NCBI RefSeq assembly: GCF_014642855.1
Contig: NZ_BMJB01000001.1
Coordinates: 1,240,001-1,304,000 of the forward strand
DNA from: Edaphobacter acidisoli
GTDB lineage: Bacteria > Acidobacteriota > Terriglobia > Terriglobales > Acidobacteriaceae
Length of the DNA stretch: 64,000 bases
Direction of reading: 5' to 3'
The position numbers and the translations under genes are program-made. Below the pieces are notes generated by a model, which did not search any database, was not told where the DNA came from, and saw nothing but the letters and a program-made list of their open reading frames with translations. Below are positions 1 through 11,312 of this stretch, one piece after another (position 1 is the first letter of the stretch; each line of letters starts with the position of its first letter).

Positions 1-1350
1 CTCATCGCTCTCAAACCTCTTGAAGAAAAAGTCGAGACTCTCAACGAGACTAAGACCTCACAAGGCACAGCGCAGGCCTACGACACCCTGCAAAACCAGA
101 TCCTCCCGCTTGAGAGAAACATTCACTCCACCATCGCCGACATGGCCCAGTCCCAGATGGTCCAGACCAACGAAGAGCTCGCCCAGCTCCGCGCCGCCAA
201 CCGCTCCACGCTCTGGACGCTCTGGCTCGCCACCATCTTCGGCGCGCTCGTCGGCGGCATCATCTCGTTCCTGCTCGCCCGCCGCATCACCAGCGCCATC
301 ACGCTCGTCGCCGAACGCGCCGACGCCATCGCCGACGGCGACCTCACCGGCCAACCGCTCGACCTCGAAAGCAACGACCAGATCGGCACCCTCGCCGCTG
401 CCATGTCGAAGATGCAGTCCAGCCTGAGCAGCATCATCGGCACCGTCGCCAACACCTCCGGCTCGCTCAGCTCCAGCGCCGTCTCCATGCGCAACTCAAG
501 CGACCAGATGCACCGCCGCATCGACCAGCAGAGCCAGCAAACCCAACAAGCCGCAACAGCCATGCAGGAGATGTCCGCCTCCATCGCCGAAGTCTCCCGC
601 CACACCCAGTCCGCCGCCGAAACTGCACGCGACGCAGCCGAGACCGCACGCGACGGCGGCACCATCGTCAAAGAAGTACTCGGCAACATGCACTCCATCG
701 CCTCCGCCGTCAGCGACACCTCCTCCACCGTCACCCTCCTTGGAGACGACTCCCGCAAAATCTCGCAGATCGTCACCGTCATCGACGAGATCGCCCGCAA
801 GACTAACCTCCTCGCCCTCAACGCCGCGATCGAAGCGGCCCGCGCCGGCGACCAGGGCCGAGGCTTCGCCGTCGTCGCCGGAGAGGTCCGCCGCCTCGCC
901 GAATCCACCGCGCAAGCCACCGGCGAAATCGCCAGCATGATTCAAGGCATTCAGGACCGCACCCGCACCGCCATCGCCAGTATGGAGAGCGGCACCGAGA
1001 CGGTCCAGAAAGGCGTCATCACCACCACCTCAGCCGGTGAAGCCCTCGAAAAAATCATCGGCATGGCCGAGCGCGTCGACCGCATGATCGCCCAGATCGC
1101 CATCGCCGCATCCCAGCAGGCCGCCGCCGCCGATCAATCCAGCGCCAGCCTCGATTCCATCCACTCACTCAGCCACGACAACCTCACCGAGATGGCCACC
1201 ACCGCATCCGGCATCGAGTCCCTCCGCTCCACCGCAGCCGCGCTCGAGCAGCAGGTCGATCGCTTCCGCCTGCAATCAGCCGAGGCAAGGCATTTCCGCA
1301 CGCCGATGCCTCCCGTGCCGCACACCTCACCCTCTCTTCAACCCGTATAA
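1..1350 (+). CDS. Methyl-accepting chemotaxis protein, 5' end outside window
   Basis: Chemoreceptor that would signal to CheA/CheW from the inner membrane. The frame is open from base 1, so the N-terminus and most of the sensor domain are missing; the first in-window ATG (142) is internal. A transmembrane helix is encoded at about 205-280, followed by a HAMP linker ([20 protein letters not shown] and onward) and a long coiled coil. The signalling tip is clear at about 787-890, with residues such as [15 protein letters not shown] followed by [16 protein letters not shown], the most conserved part of the MCP family. The ligand cannot be told. No che genes are nearby. The gene ends in a strong intrinsic terminator, so it closes its transcription unit. 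Confidence 0.93.
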   Translation, partial: LIALKPLEEKVETLNETKTSQGTAQAYDTLQNQILPLERNIHSTIADMAQSQMVQTNEELAQLRAANRSTLWTLWLATIFGALVGGIISFLLARRITSAITLVAERADAIADGDLTGQPLDLESNDQIGTLAAAMSKMQSSLSSIIGTVANTSGSLSSSAVSMRNSSDQMHRRIDQQSQQTQQAATAMQEMSASIAEVSRHTQSAAETARDAAETARDGGTIVKEVLGNMHSIASAVSDTSSTVTLLGDDSRKISQIVTVIDEIARKTNLLALNAAIEAARAGDQGRGFAVVAGEVRRLAESTAQATGEIASMIQGIQDRTRTAIASMESGTETVQKGVITTTSAGEALEKIIGMAERVDRMIAQIAIAASQQAAAADQSSASLDSIHSLSHDNLTEMATTASGIESLRSTAAALEQQVDRFRLQSAEARHFRTPMPPVPHTSPSLQPV

Positions 1351-1377
1351 ACGCAGCTCCCCTGGTCCAAATCGAAA

Positions 1378-1404
1378 GGCCCGCCAACCGGCGGGCCTCT
1401 TTTT
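1378..1404 (+). terminator. Intrinsic terminator after the chemoreceptor gene
   Basis: Perfect 8-bp stem GGCCCGCC (1378-1385) and GGCGGGCC (1390-1397) with an AACC loop, followed by TCTTTTTA. It lies 27 bases after the chemoreceptor stop codon. Confidence 0.9.
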
Positions 1405-1424
1405 ATCCACTTCACGAACTCTCT

Positions 1425-1602
1425 GTCATTTCTCCAAACGTCCGTCATCTTCGCAAAACGCCTGTCATTCTGAGCGAAGCGAAGAACCCTCGTACATTTC
1501 TTGTTTGTCATCCCCGAAGGGGATCTGCGTTTGCATTTCCATTCCGCACCCTGAGCGAAGTCGAAGGGGAAGGAATCTGCTTTTCGCCCGGTAGCACAAC
1601 GA
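1425..1602. repeat. GTCAT short tandem units and interspersed GAGCGAAG repeats
   Basis: Non-coding stretch between two convergent genes. GTCAT-centred units recur at 1425, 1444 and 1464 with a period of 19-20 bases; the third runs into the block CATTCTGAGCGAAGCGAAG (to about 1489). A related block, CCTGAGCGAAGTCGAAGG, follows at about 1550. From general knowledge, GAGCGAAGCGAAG-type sequences are widespread interspersed repeats in acidobacterial and bacteroidetal genomes. No gene is visible here. Confidence 0.65.
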
Positions 1603-1605
1603 ATG

Positions 1606-2682
1606 CTAGAAGATCTGGAAGTTCACCTCAACATTCAGTTCCACCGTCACCGGCTTGCCATTCTCCATCGCTGGCTTGAACCTGTACTGCTTCACCGCAG
1701 CCACAGCATTCTCATCCAGTCCCATGCCCACGCCGCGAATCACACGCACATGGCTCGGCAACCCATTCTGATCAACCCACAGGCTCACCAGCACGTTACC
1801 CGCAACTTTGGCTTTTCGCGCTTCCTCAGAGAATTCTGGCTCGACAGAATAGATCAGCACCGGCGCCGAAACCCCGCCCCCAATATGCCTCACCCCGCCG
1901 CCCGTGTTACCGCCCGAACCCGGCCCGAGTCCATCACCATTGCCTGAACCCATACCCGTGCCGCGCCCATTGCCCATGGAAAACCCGACAATCGGAGAGT
2001 TCGCCACGCCAAGCTGCGGAATGCTCGACGCCATCTTGACGTCCTTCTGGACATCAATCGTAGGCTCGACCGCAATCTTCGGCGGCTGCAACGGCGGAGC
2101 TTTCGGCGGAGTAATCTGCGTCTCAGAGAACTTCGGCGGCGTTCCTTTGGTCACCGGAGTCGGTCCACGCTGTCCGCCGCCACCACCCATCGCTTCCTTC
2201 TTCATGGGTGCCATCGGCGGAATCTTCACATCGGTCAACTCTTGTTGCTTCACCGGCGCCGAGAACTTCACCTTCTTCGCCAGCAGAAACGCGATCATCA
2301 AAATAATCAGCCCGTGAACCACCACTGCAATCGCAGTCGAGGTGGGGTCCCGTTTCACTTTCATCCGATCAACAACAGCGATCGGTTTCGACTCCAACTG
2401 CAGCGGCGGCAGCTTCTCCGGGAAGAACACATCCCGCACACTCGCCCACAGCGAGCCAAAAACTCCCTTTTCTTCAATAATCAGATCATTGTCCGCAGGG
2501 CGCGAATCCAGCTTCAGCGGAGCTTCCTTCGGTCTGAACGCATCTCGAATATTCGAGAGCAGCGAGACCCACATCGACCCATCGGTCTCTTCATTCAGGT
2601 GCGGCTCATCAGCCCCGGGACGAAGCACAGGTCCTGGCTTGTCCGGTTCGGTCTCGGGCGGTGTCACCAATATGTTCGCCAT
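1606..2682 (-). CDS. tonB: Energy transducer TonB
   Basis: TonB passes proton-motive-force energy from ExbB/ExbD to outer-membrane receptors. The 358-residue product has a cytoplasmic N-terminus of about 115 residues, unusually long for TonB, then one membrane anchor (TAIAVVVHGLIILMIAFLLA). A proline/lysine-rich periplasmic linker (PPKAPPLQPPKIAVEP), a Gly/Asn-rich stretch, and a C-terminal TonB domain (about 270-358; GNVLVSLWVDQNGLPSHVRV, then AAVKQYRFKPA) follow. No exbBD or TonB-dependent receptor is nearby. It is transcribed divergently from ileS. The family call is firm; the partner receptors are unknown. Confidence 0.92.
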   Translation of the reverse strand: MANILVTPPETEPDKPGPVLRPGADEPHLNEETDGSMWVSLLSNIRDAFRPKEAPLKLDSRPADNDLIIEEKGVFGSLWASVRDVFFPEKLPPLQLESKPIAVVDRMKVKRDPTSTAIAVVVHGLIILMIAFLLAKKVKFSAPVKQQELTDVKIPPMAPMKKEAMGGGGGQRGPTPVTKGTPPKFSETQITPPKAPPLQPPKIAVEPTIDVQKDVKMASSIPQLGVANSPIVGFSMGNGRGTGMGSGNGDGLGPGSGGNTGGGVRHIGGGVSAPVLIYSVEPEFSEEARKAKVAGNVLVSLWVDQNGLPSHVRVIRGVGMGLDENAVAAVKQYRFKPAMENGKPVTVELNVEVNFQIF

Positions 2683-2979
2683 AAACTGCTCGCCTCGGTG
2701 GAGCCGGCCCGCGGCCTATCCACCCCAAATCAAAAGTCGTGCGCACTCACTCTACTATGTCTACGTTCCCGGTCTGCCGCCGGTTTCATCGTGTGTTCCT
2801 GCGCACGTCACGTGGCTCCGAAAACATTCTACAAATATTCACGACACTCTGCTTGCACAATTGGACGCACTTTACACACCGAATGTCTCTTCGACGTTAC
2901 GTTCGTCACACTGTCACCCGGCTACAATAGAGGTTTGGCGCAATCTACACCTCCGCCAACCAGGAAACAAGAGGAAAGA
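2683..2979. promoter_or_regulatory. Divergent tonB/ileS intergenic region with possible ileS -10 box
   Basis: A 297-base divergent spacer. TACAAT at 2923-2928 is a good -10 hexamer for ileS, but no convincing -35 is seen. The Shine-Dalgarno GAGGAAAG (2971-2978) directly precedes the ATG at 2980. No T-box-like leader could be recognised. Confidence 0.4.
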
Positions 2980-5910
2980 ATGCCGGAAACGCCTGTCCAG
3001 AAGCCTGTTGCCGATCAAAGCCCCGCCCAGCCCGCTAAGGCCCTGAAGTCAACGCTAAACCTGCCACAAACGCCCTTTGCCATGAAGGCGAACCTGCCCG
3101 TCAACGAGCCCATCCGCCTCGAATCCTGGCAGAAACAGGACCTCTACGGCCAGATTCGCGCCGCCCGCGCCGGCGCCCCCAGATACATCCTCCACGACGG
3201 CCCTCCCTACGCCAACGGAGCCATCCACCTCGGCCACGCGCTCAACAAGTGCATCAAGGACTTCGTCGTCAAAACCAAGACCATGGCCGGATTCGACGCC
3301 CCCTACGTCCCCGGCTGGGACTGCCACGGCCTGCCCATCGAGATCAAAGTCGACGAACAGCTCGGCCGCAAAAAGCTCGAGATGGACCCCATCGCCGTCC
3401 GCCGCGCCTGCCGCGAGTACGCGCAGAAATACGTCGATCTCCAGCGCTCGCAGTTCGAACGCATCGGCGTCTTCGGGCGCTGGAACGACCCCTACCTCAC
3501 CATGTCGTTCCAGTACGAAGCCGCCATCGCAGAAACCTTCTACGACTTCTTCGAAAACAACTTCGTCTACAAGGGCCTCAAACCCGTCTACTGGTGCATC
3601 CACGACCGCACCGCCCTCGCCGAAGCCGAGGTCGAGTACGAACAGCACACCAGCCCCAGCGTCTACGTCCGCTACAAGCTCACATCCGACCCAACCGCAA
3701 TTTCACCAAAACTGAGTGGTCAGAACGTCTATACCATCATCTGGACCACCACCCCCTGGACGCTTCCCGCATCGCAAGCCGTGGCCTTCAACCCAATCCT
3801 CGACTACGTCGCACTCAAAAACTCCGACGGCGCCACGTACATCGTCCTCGCCGACTTGGCCAAACAAACGGCCGAAGCCTGCGATCTCGACGCCACCGAG
3901 ATCGCCCGCTTCAAAGGCTCCGCGCTCGAGCACACCACCTTCCAGCATCCATTCCTCGACCGCCAGGTCCTCGGCGTAGTCGCGCCCTACGTCACCGCCG
4001 AGCAAGGCACCGGAGCCGTCCACACCGCCCCCGCCCATGGCGTCGACGACTTCTACACCGGCAAGCGCTACAACCTGCCCGAGATCCAATACGTCGACAA
4101 CGCCGGCCGCCACCGCCACACCGCGCAGCACGGAGGCCACGCCGCACAGCCCTACGAAGACCAGACCGTCTTCAAATCGAACCCCACCATCATCGAGGTT
4201 CTCCGCGAAAAAGGCGCGCTCCTCAGCGCCACCGAGTTCCAGCACTCCTACCCACACTGCTGGCGCTGCCACAACCCCGTCATCGTCCGCGCCACCGAGC
4301 AGTGGTTCATCGGCATGGAAACCCCGATGTTCACGCCCGAAGGCGCAGAGACCACCTTCCGCCAGCGTGCCCTCGACGAGATAAAAAAAGTGAAGTGGGA
4401 CCCCGCCTGGGGCGAAGAGCGCATCTCTAACATGATCGCCACGCGCCCCGACTGGTGCATCTCGCGCCAGCGCATCTGGGGCGTGCCCATCGCCGTCTTT
4501 CTCTGCGAAAAATGCGGCACCCCACTCAACGACAAGGCCATCAACAAGAGCATCGTCGATCTCTTCCACAAAGAAGGCGCCGACGCCTGGTACACCCACG
4601 ACGTCTCCGCGCTGCTCCCAGCAGGCACAAAGTGCACGTGCGGCCACACCGAGTTCCGCAAAGAGATGGACATCCTCGACGTCTGGTTCGAGTCCGGAGC
4701 AAGCTGGCACGCCGTCGTCGAGCAGGAGCCAACGCTCCGCCCCATCCCCGTTGACCTCTATACCGAAGGCGGCGACCAGCACCGCGGCTGGTTCCACTCC
4801 TCACTGCTCTGCGCAGTAGGAATGCGCGGCATCGCGCCATACAAAATGGTCGCCACCAGCGGCTGGACGCTCGACGAGCAAGGCCGCGCCTTCTCGAAAT
4901 CACTCGGCAACGGCGTCGATCCTGTAGACATCGCCAAACGTCTCGGCGGCGAGATCGTCCGCCTCTGGGTAGCATCGGTAGACTTCCGCGAAGACGTAGC
5001 CGCCAGCGAAAACCTCATGCAGCGCGTCAGCGACAACTACCGCAAGCTGCGCAACACGCTTCGCTTCCTCCTGAGCAACCTCAGCGACTTCGATCCCGCA
5101 ACGAACGCAGTCAAAGACTTCGCGAAGCTCGAACCTTTAGACCAATACATCCTCGCCAAGCTAGCGCAGCTCACCGAAAAAATCCGCACCGCCTACGACG
5201 AGTTCGAATTCCACCGCGCCTACCACGCGCTCAACGAATTCACCAACACCGACCTCAGCGCCCTCTACCTCGACGTCTTAAAAGACCGTCTCTACACCTT
5301 CGCGCCAAACCACCCCGCCCGCCGCAGCGCCCAAACCGCCCTCTGGCGCATCGCCGAAACCCTAACCCGCCTCATCGCCCCCATCCTAAGCTTCACCGCC
5401 GACGAAGTCTGGCAACTCCTTCCGAAGATAGAGGGCCGCGAACCCAGCGTCCACCTGGCCCTGTTTCCTAACCCCGAAGACTTCGTTACAGCAGCCATGA
5501 AAGAGGAGTTGCTGACGGAATGGCAATACCTACTGGGAGCACGTACAGCTACTCTCGAACAGCTCGAGCATCTACGGAAAGCCGGATCGATTGGTAAAGG
5601 CCTAGATGCTGCCGTTCAGATCGAATCGATGGCTTCTTACGTGGGAATTTTAGAGAAGTATCAATCTGCCTTACCTGAGCTTTTCAATGTTTCCTCTGTT
5701 TCAATAAATGATCTCGGGATTCAAGGCGGAGCCGCTGTTAGCTTCAAAGGAGGCGGTGTTTATAGGCCAATTGTTGAACGGGCCACCGGAACCAAGTGTG
5801 AACGCTGCTGGCGCTACACCTCCGACGTAGGCAAGGAAGAAAAATACCCCACCGTCTGCCTGCGCTGCGCAGAAGCCCTCACCGCCATCAACTTCCCTCC
5901 GTACTCATAG
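2980..5910 (+). CDS. ileS: Isoleucyl-tRNA synthetase
   Basis: Charges tRNA-Ile and edits mischarged valine in the cytoplasm. The 976-residue product has the class I HIGH motif as HLGH (residues 83-86), a large CP1 editing insertion, the KMSKS loop as FSKS (638-641), an anticodon-binding region, and a C-terminal zinc knuckle with Cys pairs 940/943 and 960/963. The ATG at 2980 is chosen because of its Shine-Dalgarno; the open frame runs farther upstream but without family resemblance. An alternative start is the in-frame ATG at 3082. Between about 5490 and 5790 codon use shifts to A/T-ending codons (TTA, TCT, GTT, ATT), unlike the rest of the gene. Confidence 0.97.
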   Translation: MPETPVQKPVADQSPAQPAKALKSTLNLPQTPFAMKANLPVNEPIRLESWQKQDLYGQIRAARAGAPRYILHDGPPYANGAIHLGHALNKCIKDFVVKTKTMAGFDAPYVPGWDCHGLPIEIKVDEQLGRKKLEMDPIAVRRACREYAQKYVDLQRSQFERIGVFGRWNDPYLTMSFQYEAAIAETFYDFFENNFVYKGLKPVYWCIHDRTALAEAEVEYEQHTSPSVYVRYKLTSDPTAISPKLSGQNVYTIIWTTTPWTLPASQAVAFNPILDYVALKNSDGATYIVLADLAKQTAEACDLDATEIARFKGSALEHTTFQHPFLDRQVLGVVAPYVTAEQGTGAVHTAPAHGVDDFYTGKRYNLPEIQYVDNAGRHRHTAQHGGHAAQPYEDQTVFKSNPTIIEVLREKGALLSATEFQHSYPHCWRCHNPVIVRATEQWFIGMETPMFTPEGAETTFRQRALDEIKKVKWDPAWGEERISNMIATRPDWCISRQRIWGVPIAVFLCEKCGTPLNDKAINKSIVDLFHKEGADAWYTHDVSALLPAGTKCTCGHTEFRKEMDILDVWFESGASWHAVVEQEPTLRPIPVDLYTEGGDQHRGWFHSSLLCAVGMRGIAPYKMVATSGWTLDEQGRAFSKSLGNGVDPVDIAKRLGGEIVRLWVASVDFREDVAASENLMQRVSDNYRKLRNTLRFLLSNLSDFDPATNAVKDFAKLEPLDQYILAKLAQLTEKIRTAYDEFEFHRAYHALNEFTNTDLSALYLDVLKDRLYTFAPNHPARRSAQTALWRIAETLTRLIAPILSFTADEVWQLLPKIEGREPSVHLALFPNPEDFVTAAMKEELLTEWQYLLGARTATLEQLEHLRKAGSIGKGLDAAVQIESMASYVGILEKYQSALPELFNVSSVSINDLGIQGGAAVSFKGGGVYRPIVERATGTKCERCWRYTSDVGKEEKYPTVCLRCAEALTAINFPPYS

Positions 5911-5931
5911 ACCACGGAGAGCAAAACAAGA

Positions 5932-6008
5932 GGGCCAAAGGCCCGACTCATACCAGCCTGGGGCGAAGCCCCAGGTCAGAAATAAAAGAACCAGAGGGCT
6001 GAAAGCCC
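5932..6008. repeat. Cluster of three small palindromes between ileS and lspA
   Basis: Three hairpins in a row: GGGCC/GGCCC with an AAA loop (5932-5944), CCTGGGGC/GCCCCAGG with a GAA loop (5957-5975), and GGGCT/AGCCC with a GAA loop (5996-6008). The first and third are followed by CCGACT. They resemble the GGGGCTTTAGCCCC palindrome at 54970. None has a T-run, so they look like interspersed repeats rather than terminators. Confidence 0.7.
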
Positions 6009-6037
6009 GACTTATAGATTCCGAAGAGACGCACTCA

Positions 6038-6556
6038 ATGACCACCAGCGCCCCAGGCCAGCACAAGACCACCGACAAACGCCCCGTCCTCTTCCTCATC
6101 GCCGCGCTCGTCATCCTGCTCGACCGCCTCTCGAAGCTCTGGATCATCCACCACATCCGTCCCGGCTTCGCCATCACGATCATCCCGCGCGTCTTCCGCC
6201 TGACGCACGTGCTCAACACCGGCGCGGCCTTCTCGCTCTTCGCCGACTCGCTCTCACCCCTCGTCGTCCGCGACTCGCTCGTCGCCTTCTCGATCATCGC
6301 GGTCATCATCGTAGGCGCACTGCTCTGGCGCATGGGCCGCGAGATCACCCTCACCGGCATAGCCCTCGCGCTCATCCTCGGCGGAGCGCTCGGCAACCTC
6401 TACGACCGCCTCGTCTACTCCTTCGTGGTCGACTTCCTCGAAGTCCACATCATCCACTACCACTGGCCCGACTTCAACGTAGCCGACAGCTGCATCGTCA
6501 TCGGAGCCTGCCTCCTCCTGATCGAAATCTTCCACCCGCAACCAACCGACAACTAG
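6038..6556 (+). CDS. lspA: Prolipoprotein signal peptidase (signal peptidase II)
   Basis: Inner-membrane aspartyl protease that removes signal peptides from diacylglyceryl-modified prolipoproteins. The 172-residue length is usual. Four hydrophobic helices are visible, with the family motifs NTGAAFS (about 70-76), GGALGNLYDRL leading to VVDF, and FNVADS. The catalytic aspartates are read as D132 (VVDF) and D150 (VADS). It ends 8 bases before uvrA, so the two are probably co-transcribed; the pairing seems organisational. A lipoprotein substrate candidate in the window is the beta-propeller protein at 61 kb. Confidence 0.96.
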   Translation: MTTSAPGQHKTTDKRPVLFLIAALVILLDRLSKLWIIHHIRPGFAITIIPRVFRLTHVLNTGAAFSLFADSLSPLVVRDSLVAFSIIAVIIVGALLWRMGREITLTGIALALILGGALGNLYDRLVYSFVVDFLEVHIIHYHWPDFNVADSCIVIGACLLLIEIFHPQPTDN

Positions 6557-6564
6557 CTGCCTTC

Positions 6565-9576
<3,012 letters not shown>

Positions 9577-9600
9577 CCAGACCGCAGCATCGCTGCGCGC

Positions 9601-10176
9601 TCACGCCCGTCCCGCAAACTCCCGCGTCTCGGTCGACACCTTCACCTTCTCGCCTTCCTTGATAAACAGCGGCACGCGAATCTCCAGTCCCGTCTCGAGC
9701 TTCGCCACCTTCGTCACGCTGCCGCTCGACGTATCACCCTTCACGCCCGGCTCCGTCTCCTTCACATCCAGGTCGACAAACACCGGCAACTGCAGCCCTA
9801 TCGGATTGCCGTTGTACTTATGCACCTGAATCAGAATCCCCTCAATCAAAAAATCCCGCGCATTTTCGATCATCGCGTCGTTCAGCGTCAGCGTCTCAAA
9901 GCTCTCCTGGTCCAGAAAGTGATGGCCACTGCCATCGCTATACAGATAGGTCGCCTCCACCAGCACCAGGTCCGGCTCCTTAAATTTCTCGCCCGCTTTA
10001 AATGTCTTCTCGAAAACGGCACTCGTCAGCAGATTGCGCATCTTCAGTCGCACCAGCGTCTGTCCGCCGCGAGCCGTAGGAGAACTCACCTCAGCGTCCA
10101 TGCAGTAGAACGGGGTATTTTCAAACTCAAAAACCATCTTGCGCTTCACATTGATCGCTTCAATCAGTGCGGCCAT
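9601..10176 (-). CDS. efpL: Elongation factor P, EfpL (YeiP)-like subtype
   Basis: EF-P proteins bind ribosomes stalled at polyproline and stimulate peptide bond formation. The 191-residue product has the three-domain EF-P size and the C-terminal signature region. The tip loop reads SPTARGGQTLVR with Arg36 where classical EF-P has the modified Lys or Arg. This matches the SPTARG loop known from E. coli YeiP/EfpL rather than the PGKGG loop of EF-P, hence the subtype. No modification enzyme (EpmA, EarP, YmfI) is nearby. A strong Shine-Dalgarno (GAGGAG) precedes the ATG at 10176. It is convergent with uvrA. Confidence 0.88.
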   Translation of the reverse strand: MAALIEAINVKRKMVFEFENTPFYCMDAEVSSPTARGGQTLVRLKMRNLLTSAVFEKTFKAGEKFKEPDLVLVEATYLYSDGSGHHFLDQESFETLTLNDAMIENARDFLIEGILIQVHKYNGNPIGLQLPVFVDLDVKETEPGVKGDTSSGSVTKVAKLETGLEIRVPLFIKEGEKVKVSTETREFAGRA

Positions 10177-10273
10177 ACACTCCTCAGAAAACCAGTAATC
10201 ACTGCCACATTCAAGTATAGGTGTTCAACCAACAAGGCACACCCTCACTCGATCACACGCAATCACACAAACG

Positions 10274-10297
10274 AAAAGGCACGGCCATAGCCGTGCC
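10274..10297 (-). terminator. Intrinsic terminator after the 37-residue membrane protein gene
   Basis: Perfect 8-bp stem GGCACGGC/GCCGTGCC (10278-10297) with a 4-base loop. On the - strand it is followed by TTTTCG (10277 downward). It ends the small-protein/ruvX unit ahead of efpL. The same two arms recur at 54929-54948, so it is also a repeat-family member. Confidence 0.8.
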
Positions 10298-10319
10298 ACT
10301 CTTTTCTTCTCAACCTCAA

Positions 10320-10433
10320 CTACTGAATCGGCGCGAACGTCACCAGCACCGCAAGAAACGTCAATCCGAAGCAAATCACCAGAAACATAAACCACTCGTC
10401 AATCCACGATCCCGAACCATGCGACGCACTCAT
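10320..10433 (-). CDS. Small single-pass membrane protein, 37 residues
   Basis: Begins MSASHGSGSWIDEWFMF and continues with one hydrophobic helix ending LVTFAPIQ. The start is fixed by a near-perfect Shine-Dalgarno (AGGAGG) shortly upstream. The product has a short polar N-terminus and one predicted transmembrane helix of about 20 residues. Its C-terminal half resembles the neighbouring 49-residue protein (both have W-D/E-x-W before the helix and end in V-x-F-A-P), so the two look like paralogues. Same direction as ruvX, and followed by an intrinsic terminator. Function unknown; I do not recognise a named family. Confidence 0.75.
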   Translation of the reverse strand: MSASHGSGSWIDEWFMFLVICFGLTFLAVLVTFAPIQ

Positions 10434-10521
10434 CGAGCATCCTCCTGCTCAAATGCTAACTGAGAATGCTCCAACGAACAATCAAAGTTCCGAAGTTCGC
10501 ATCGGGAATCAACCGAGCCGC

Positions 10522-10671
10522 TCACCCCACTGGCGCAAACGCCACCAGCACCCATACAAACGCCACGCCAAACAGAATCAGCAGCAGCAGCCACCACGTG
10601 TCCCACCACGTATCACAACAGTTCTCAAAGCTCTTCTCATCCGCGCCTTGTTCCGGATCAAATTCCGTCAT
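10522..10671 (-). CDS. Small single-pass membrane protein, 49 residues
   Basis: Begins MTEFDPEQGADEKSFENCCD, an acidic N-terminus with a Cys-Cys pair. It then has a Trp-rich motif TWWDTWW and a hydrophobic helix ending VLVAFAPVG. A GAGG Shine-Dalgarno about 8 bases upstream of the ATG at 10671 favours this start over a longer frame reaching 10764. It lies 35 bases after ruvX and 88 bases before its shorter paralogue, all on the - strand, so an operon ruvX-49aa-37aa is likely. Function unknown. Confidence 0.72.
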   Translation of the reverse strand: MTEFDPEQGADEKSFENCCDTWWDTWWLLLLILFGVAFVWVLVAFAPVG

Positions 10672-10706
10672 CGCAAGCACCTCGATTCCGCCTGATACTT
10701 CGCGCC

Positions 10707-11162
10707 CTATGGCCCAGGGCTGGCTTGATCGCGCTTCGCGGTCCCTTCTCTTGCCTCCATCCATCCGCGCAGAATCACCACCGCGGCGACCTGATCGATT
10801 AGATGCTTCCGATCGCGCTTCCCGTGACCTGCCTCATCCAGAATCTCGTGCGCCGCCACCGAACTCAGCCGCTCATCCCAAAGATGCACCGGCAGCCCCG
10901 ACCGCTCCCGCAACTCCGCGGCAAACTCCTGCACCTTCTTCGCCCACGCGCTCACGTCGCCCGAAAGATGCAGCGGATTCCCCACCACAATCTCCGTAAC
11001 CTCATGCTTCCGCACCAGCCGCATCAGGCTCCGCAAATCCTCGCCGCGCCCTTTTCGCCAAAGCGTCATCAAAGGCTGCGCTGTATACCCCAGCGGGTCT
11101 GAAAGCGCCACGCCCACGCGCACCTTCCCCACATCCAGCCCCATCACCCGTCCGCTCGCCAT
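10707..11162 (-). CDS. ruvX: Putative pre-16S rRNA nuclease / Holliday junction resolvase-like protein (YqgF/RuvX)
   Basis: RNase H-fold nuclease family that in E. coli processes the 5' end of 16S rRNA and is often annotated as a Holliday junction resolvase. The 151-residue product begins with the metal-binding strand GLDVGKVRVGVALSD (Asp10), then IVVGNPLHLSGDVS and WDERLSSVAAHEIL, and a late HLIDQVAAVVIL with the C-terminal acidic residue. Length fits the family, with about 12 extra Lys/Arg-rich residues at the end. It is first in a likely operon with two small membrane proteins. GGGGT sits just upstream of the ATG. Confidence 0.93.
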   Translation of the reverse strand: MASGRVMGLDVGKVRVGVALSDPLGYTAQPLMTLWRKGRGEDLRSLMRLVRKHEVTEIVVGNPLHLSGDVSAWAKKVQEFAAELRERSGLPVHLWDERLSSVAAHEILDEAGHGKRDRKHLIDQVAAVVILRGWMEAREGTAKRDQASPGP

Positions 11163-11312
11163 ACCCCAAGTCTATGCGAGCCTCCACTCCACGCGACGCC
11201 ACATCGCCGCCGAAAATTTACAACAATCAGACATCTTCCTGACAACACTCCTTCCACCAGCAGCCTACCGTGACTATGCACTGCACACGCACAAGCCTTA
11301 AGGAGGCTAGAC

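Noticed and set aside
1402..1410. TTATCCACT resembling a DnaA box
   Set aside because: It is the T-run of a terminator plus following bases, has a mismatch and stands alone.
1425..1489. Possible CRISPR array
   Set aside because: Only three units of about 20 bases, with no distinct spacers and no cas genes; better explained as a degenerate tandem repeat.
2242..2979. Upstream extension of ileS by 246 codons
   Set aside because: The extension overlaps the divergent tonB gene and has no family likeness; a Shine-Dalgarno and a normal length support the ATG at 2980.
10522..10764. 80-residue version of the small membrane protein with a Lys/Arg-rich N-terminus
   Set aside because: The longer frame would overlap ruvX by 58 bases and lacks a ribosome site; the ATG at 10671 has a Shine-Dalgarno and gives the part that matches its paralogue.
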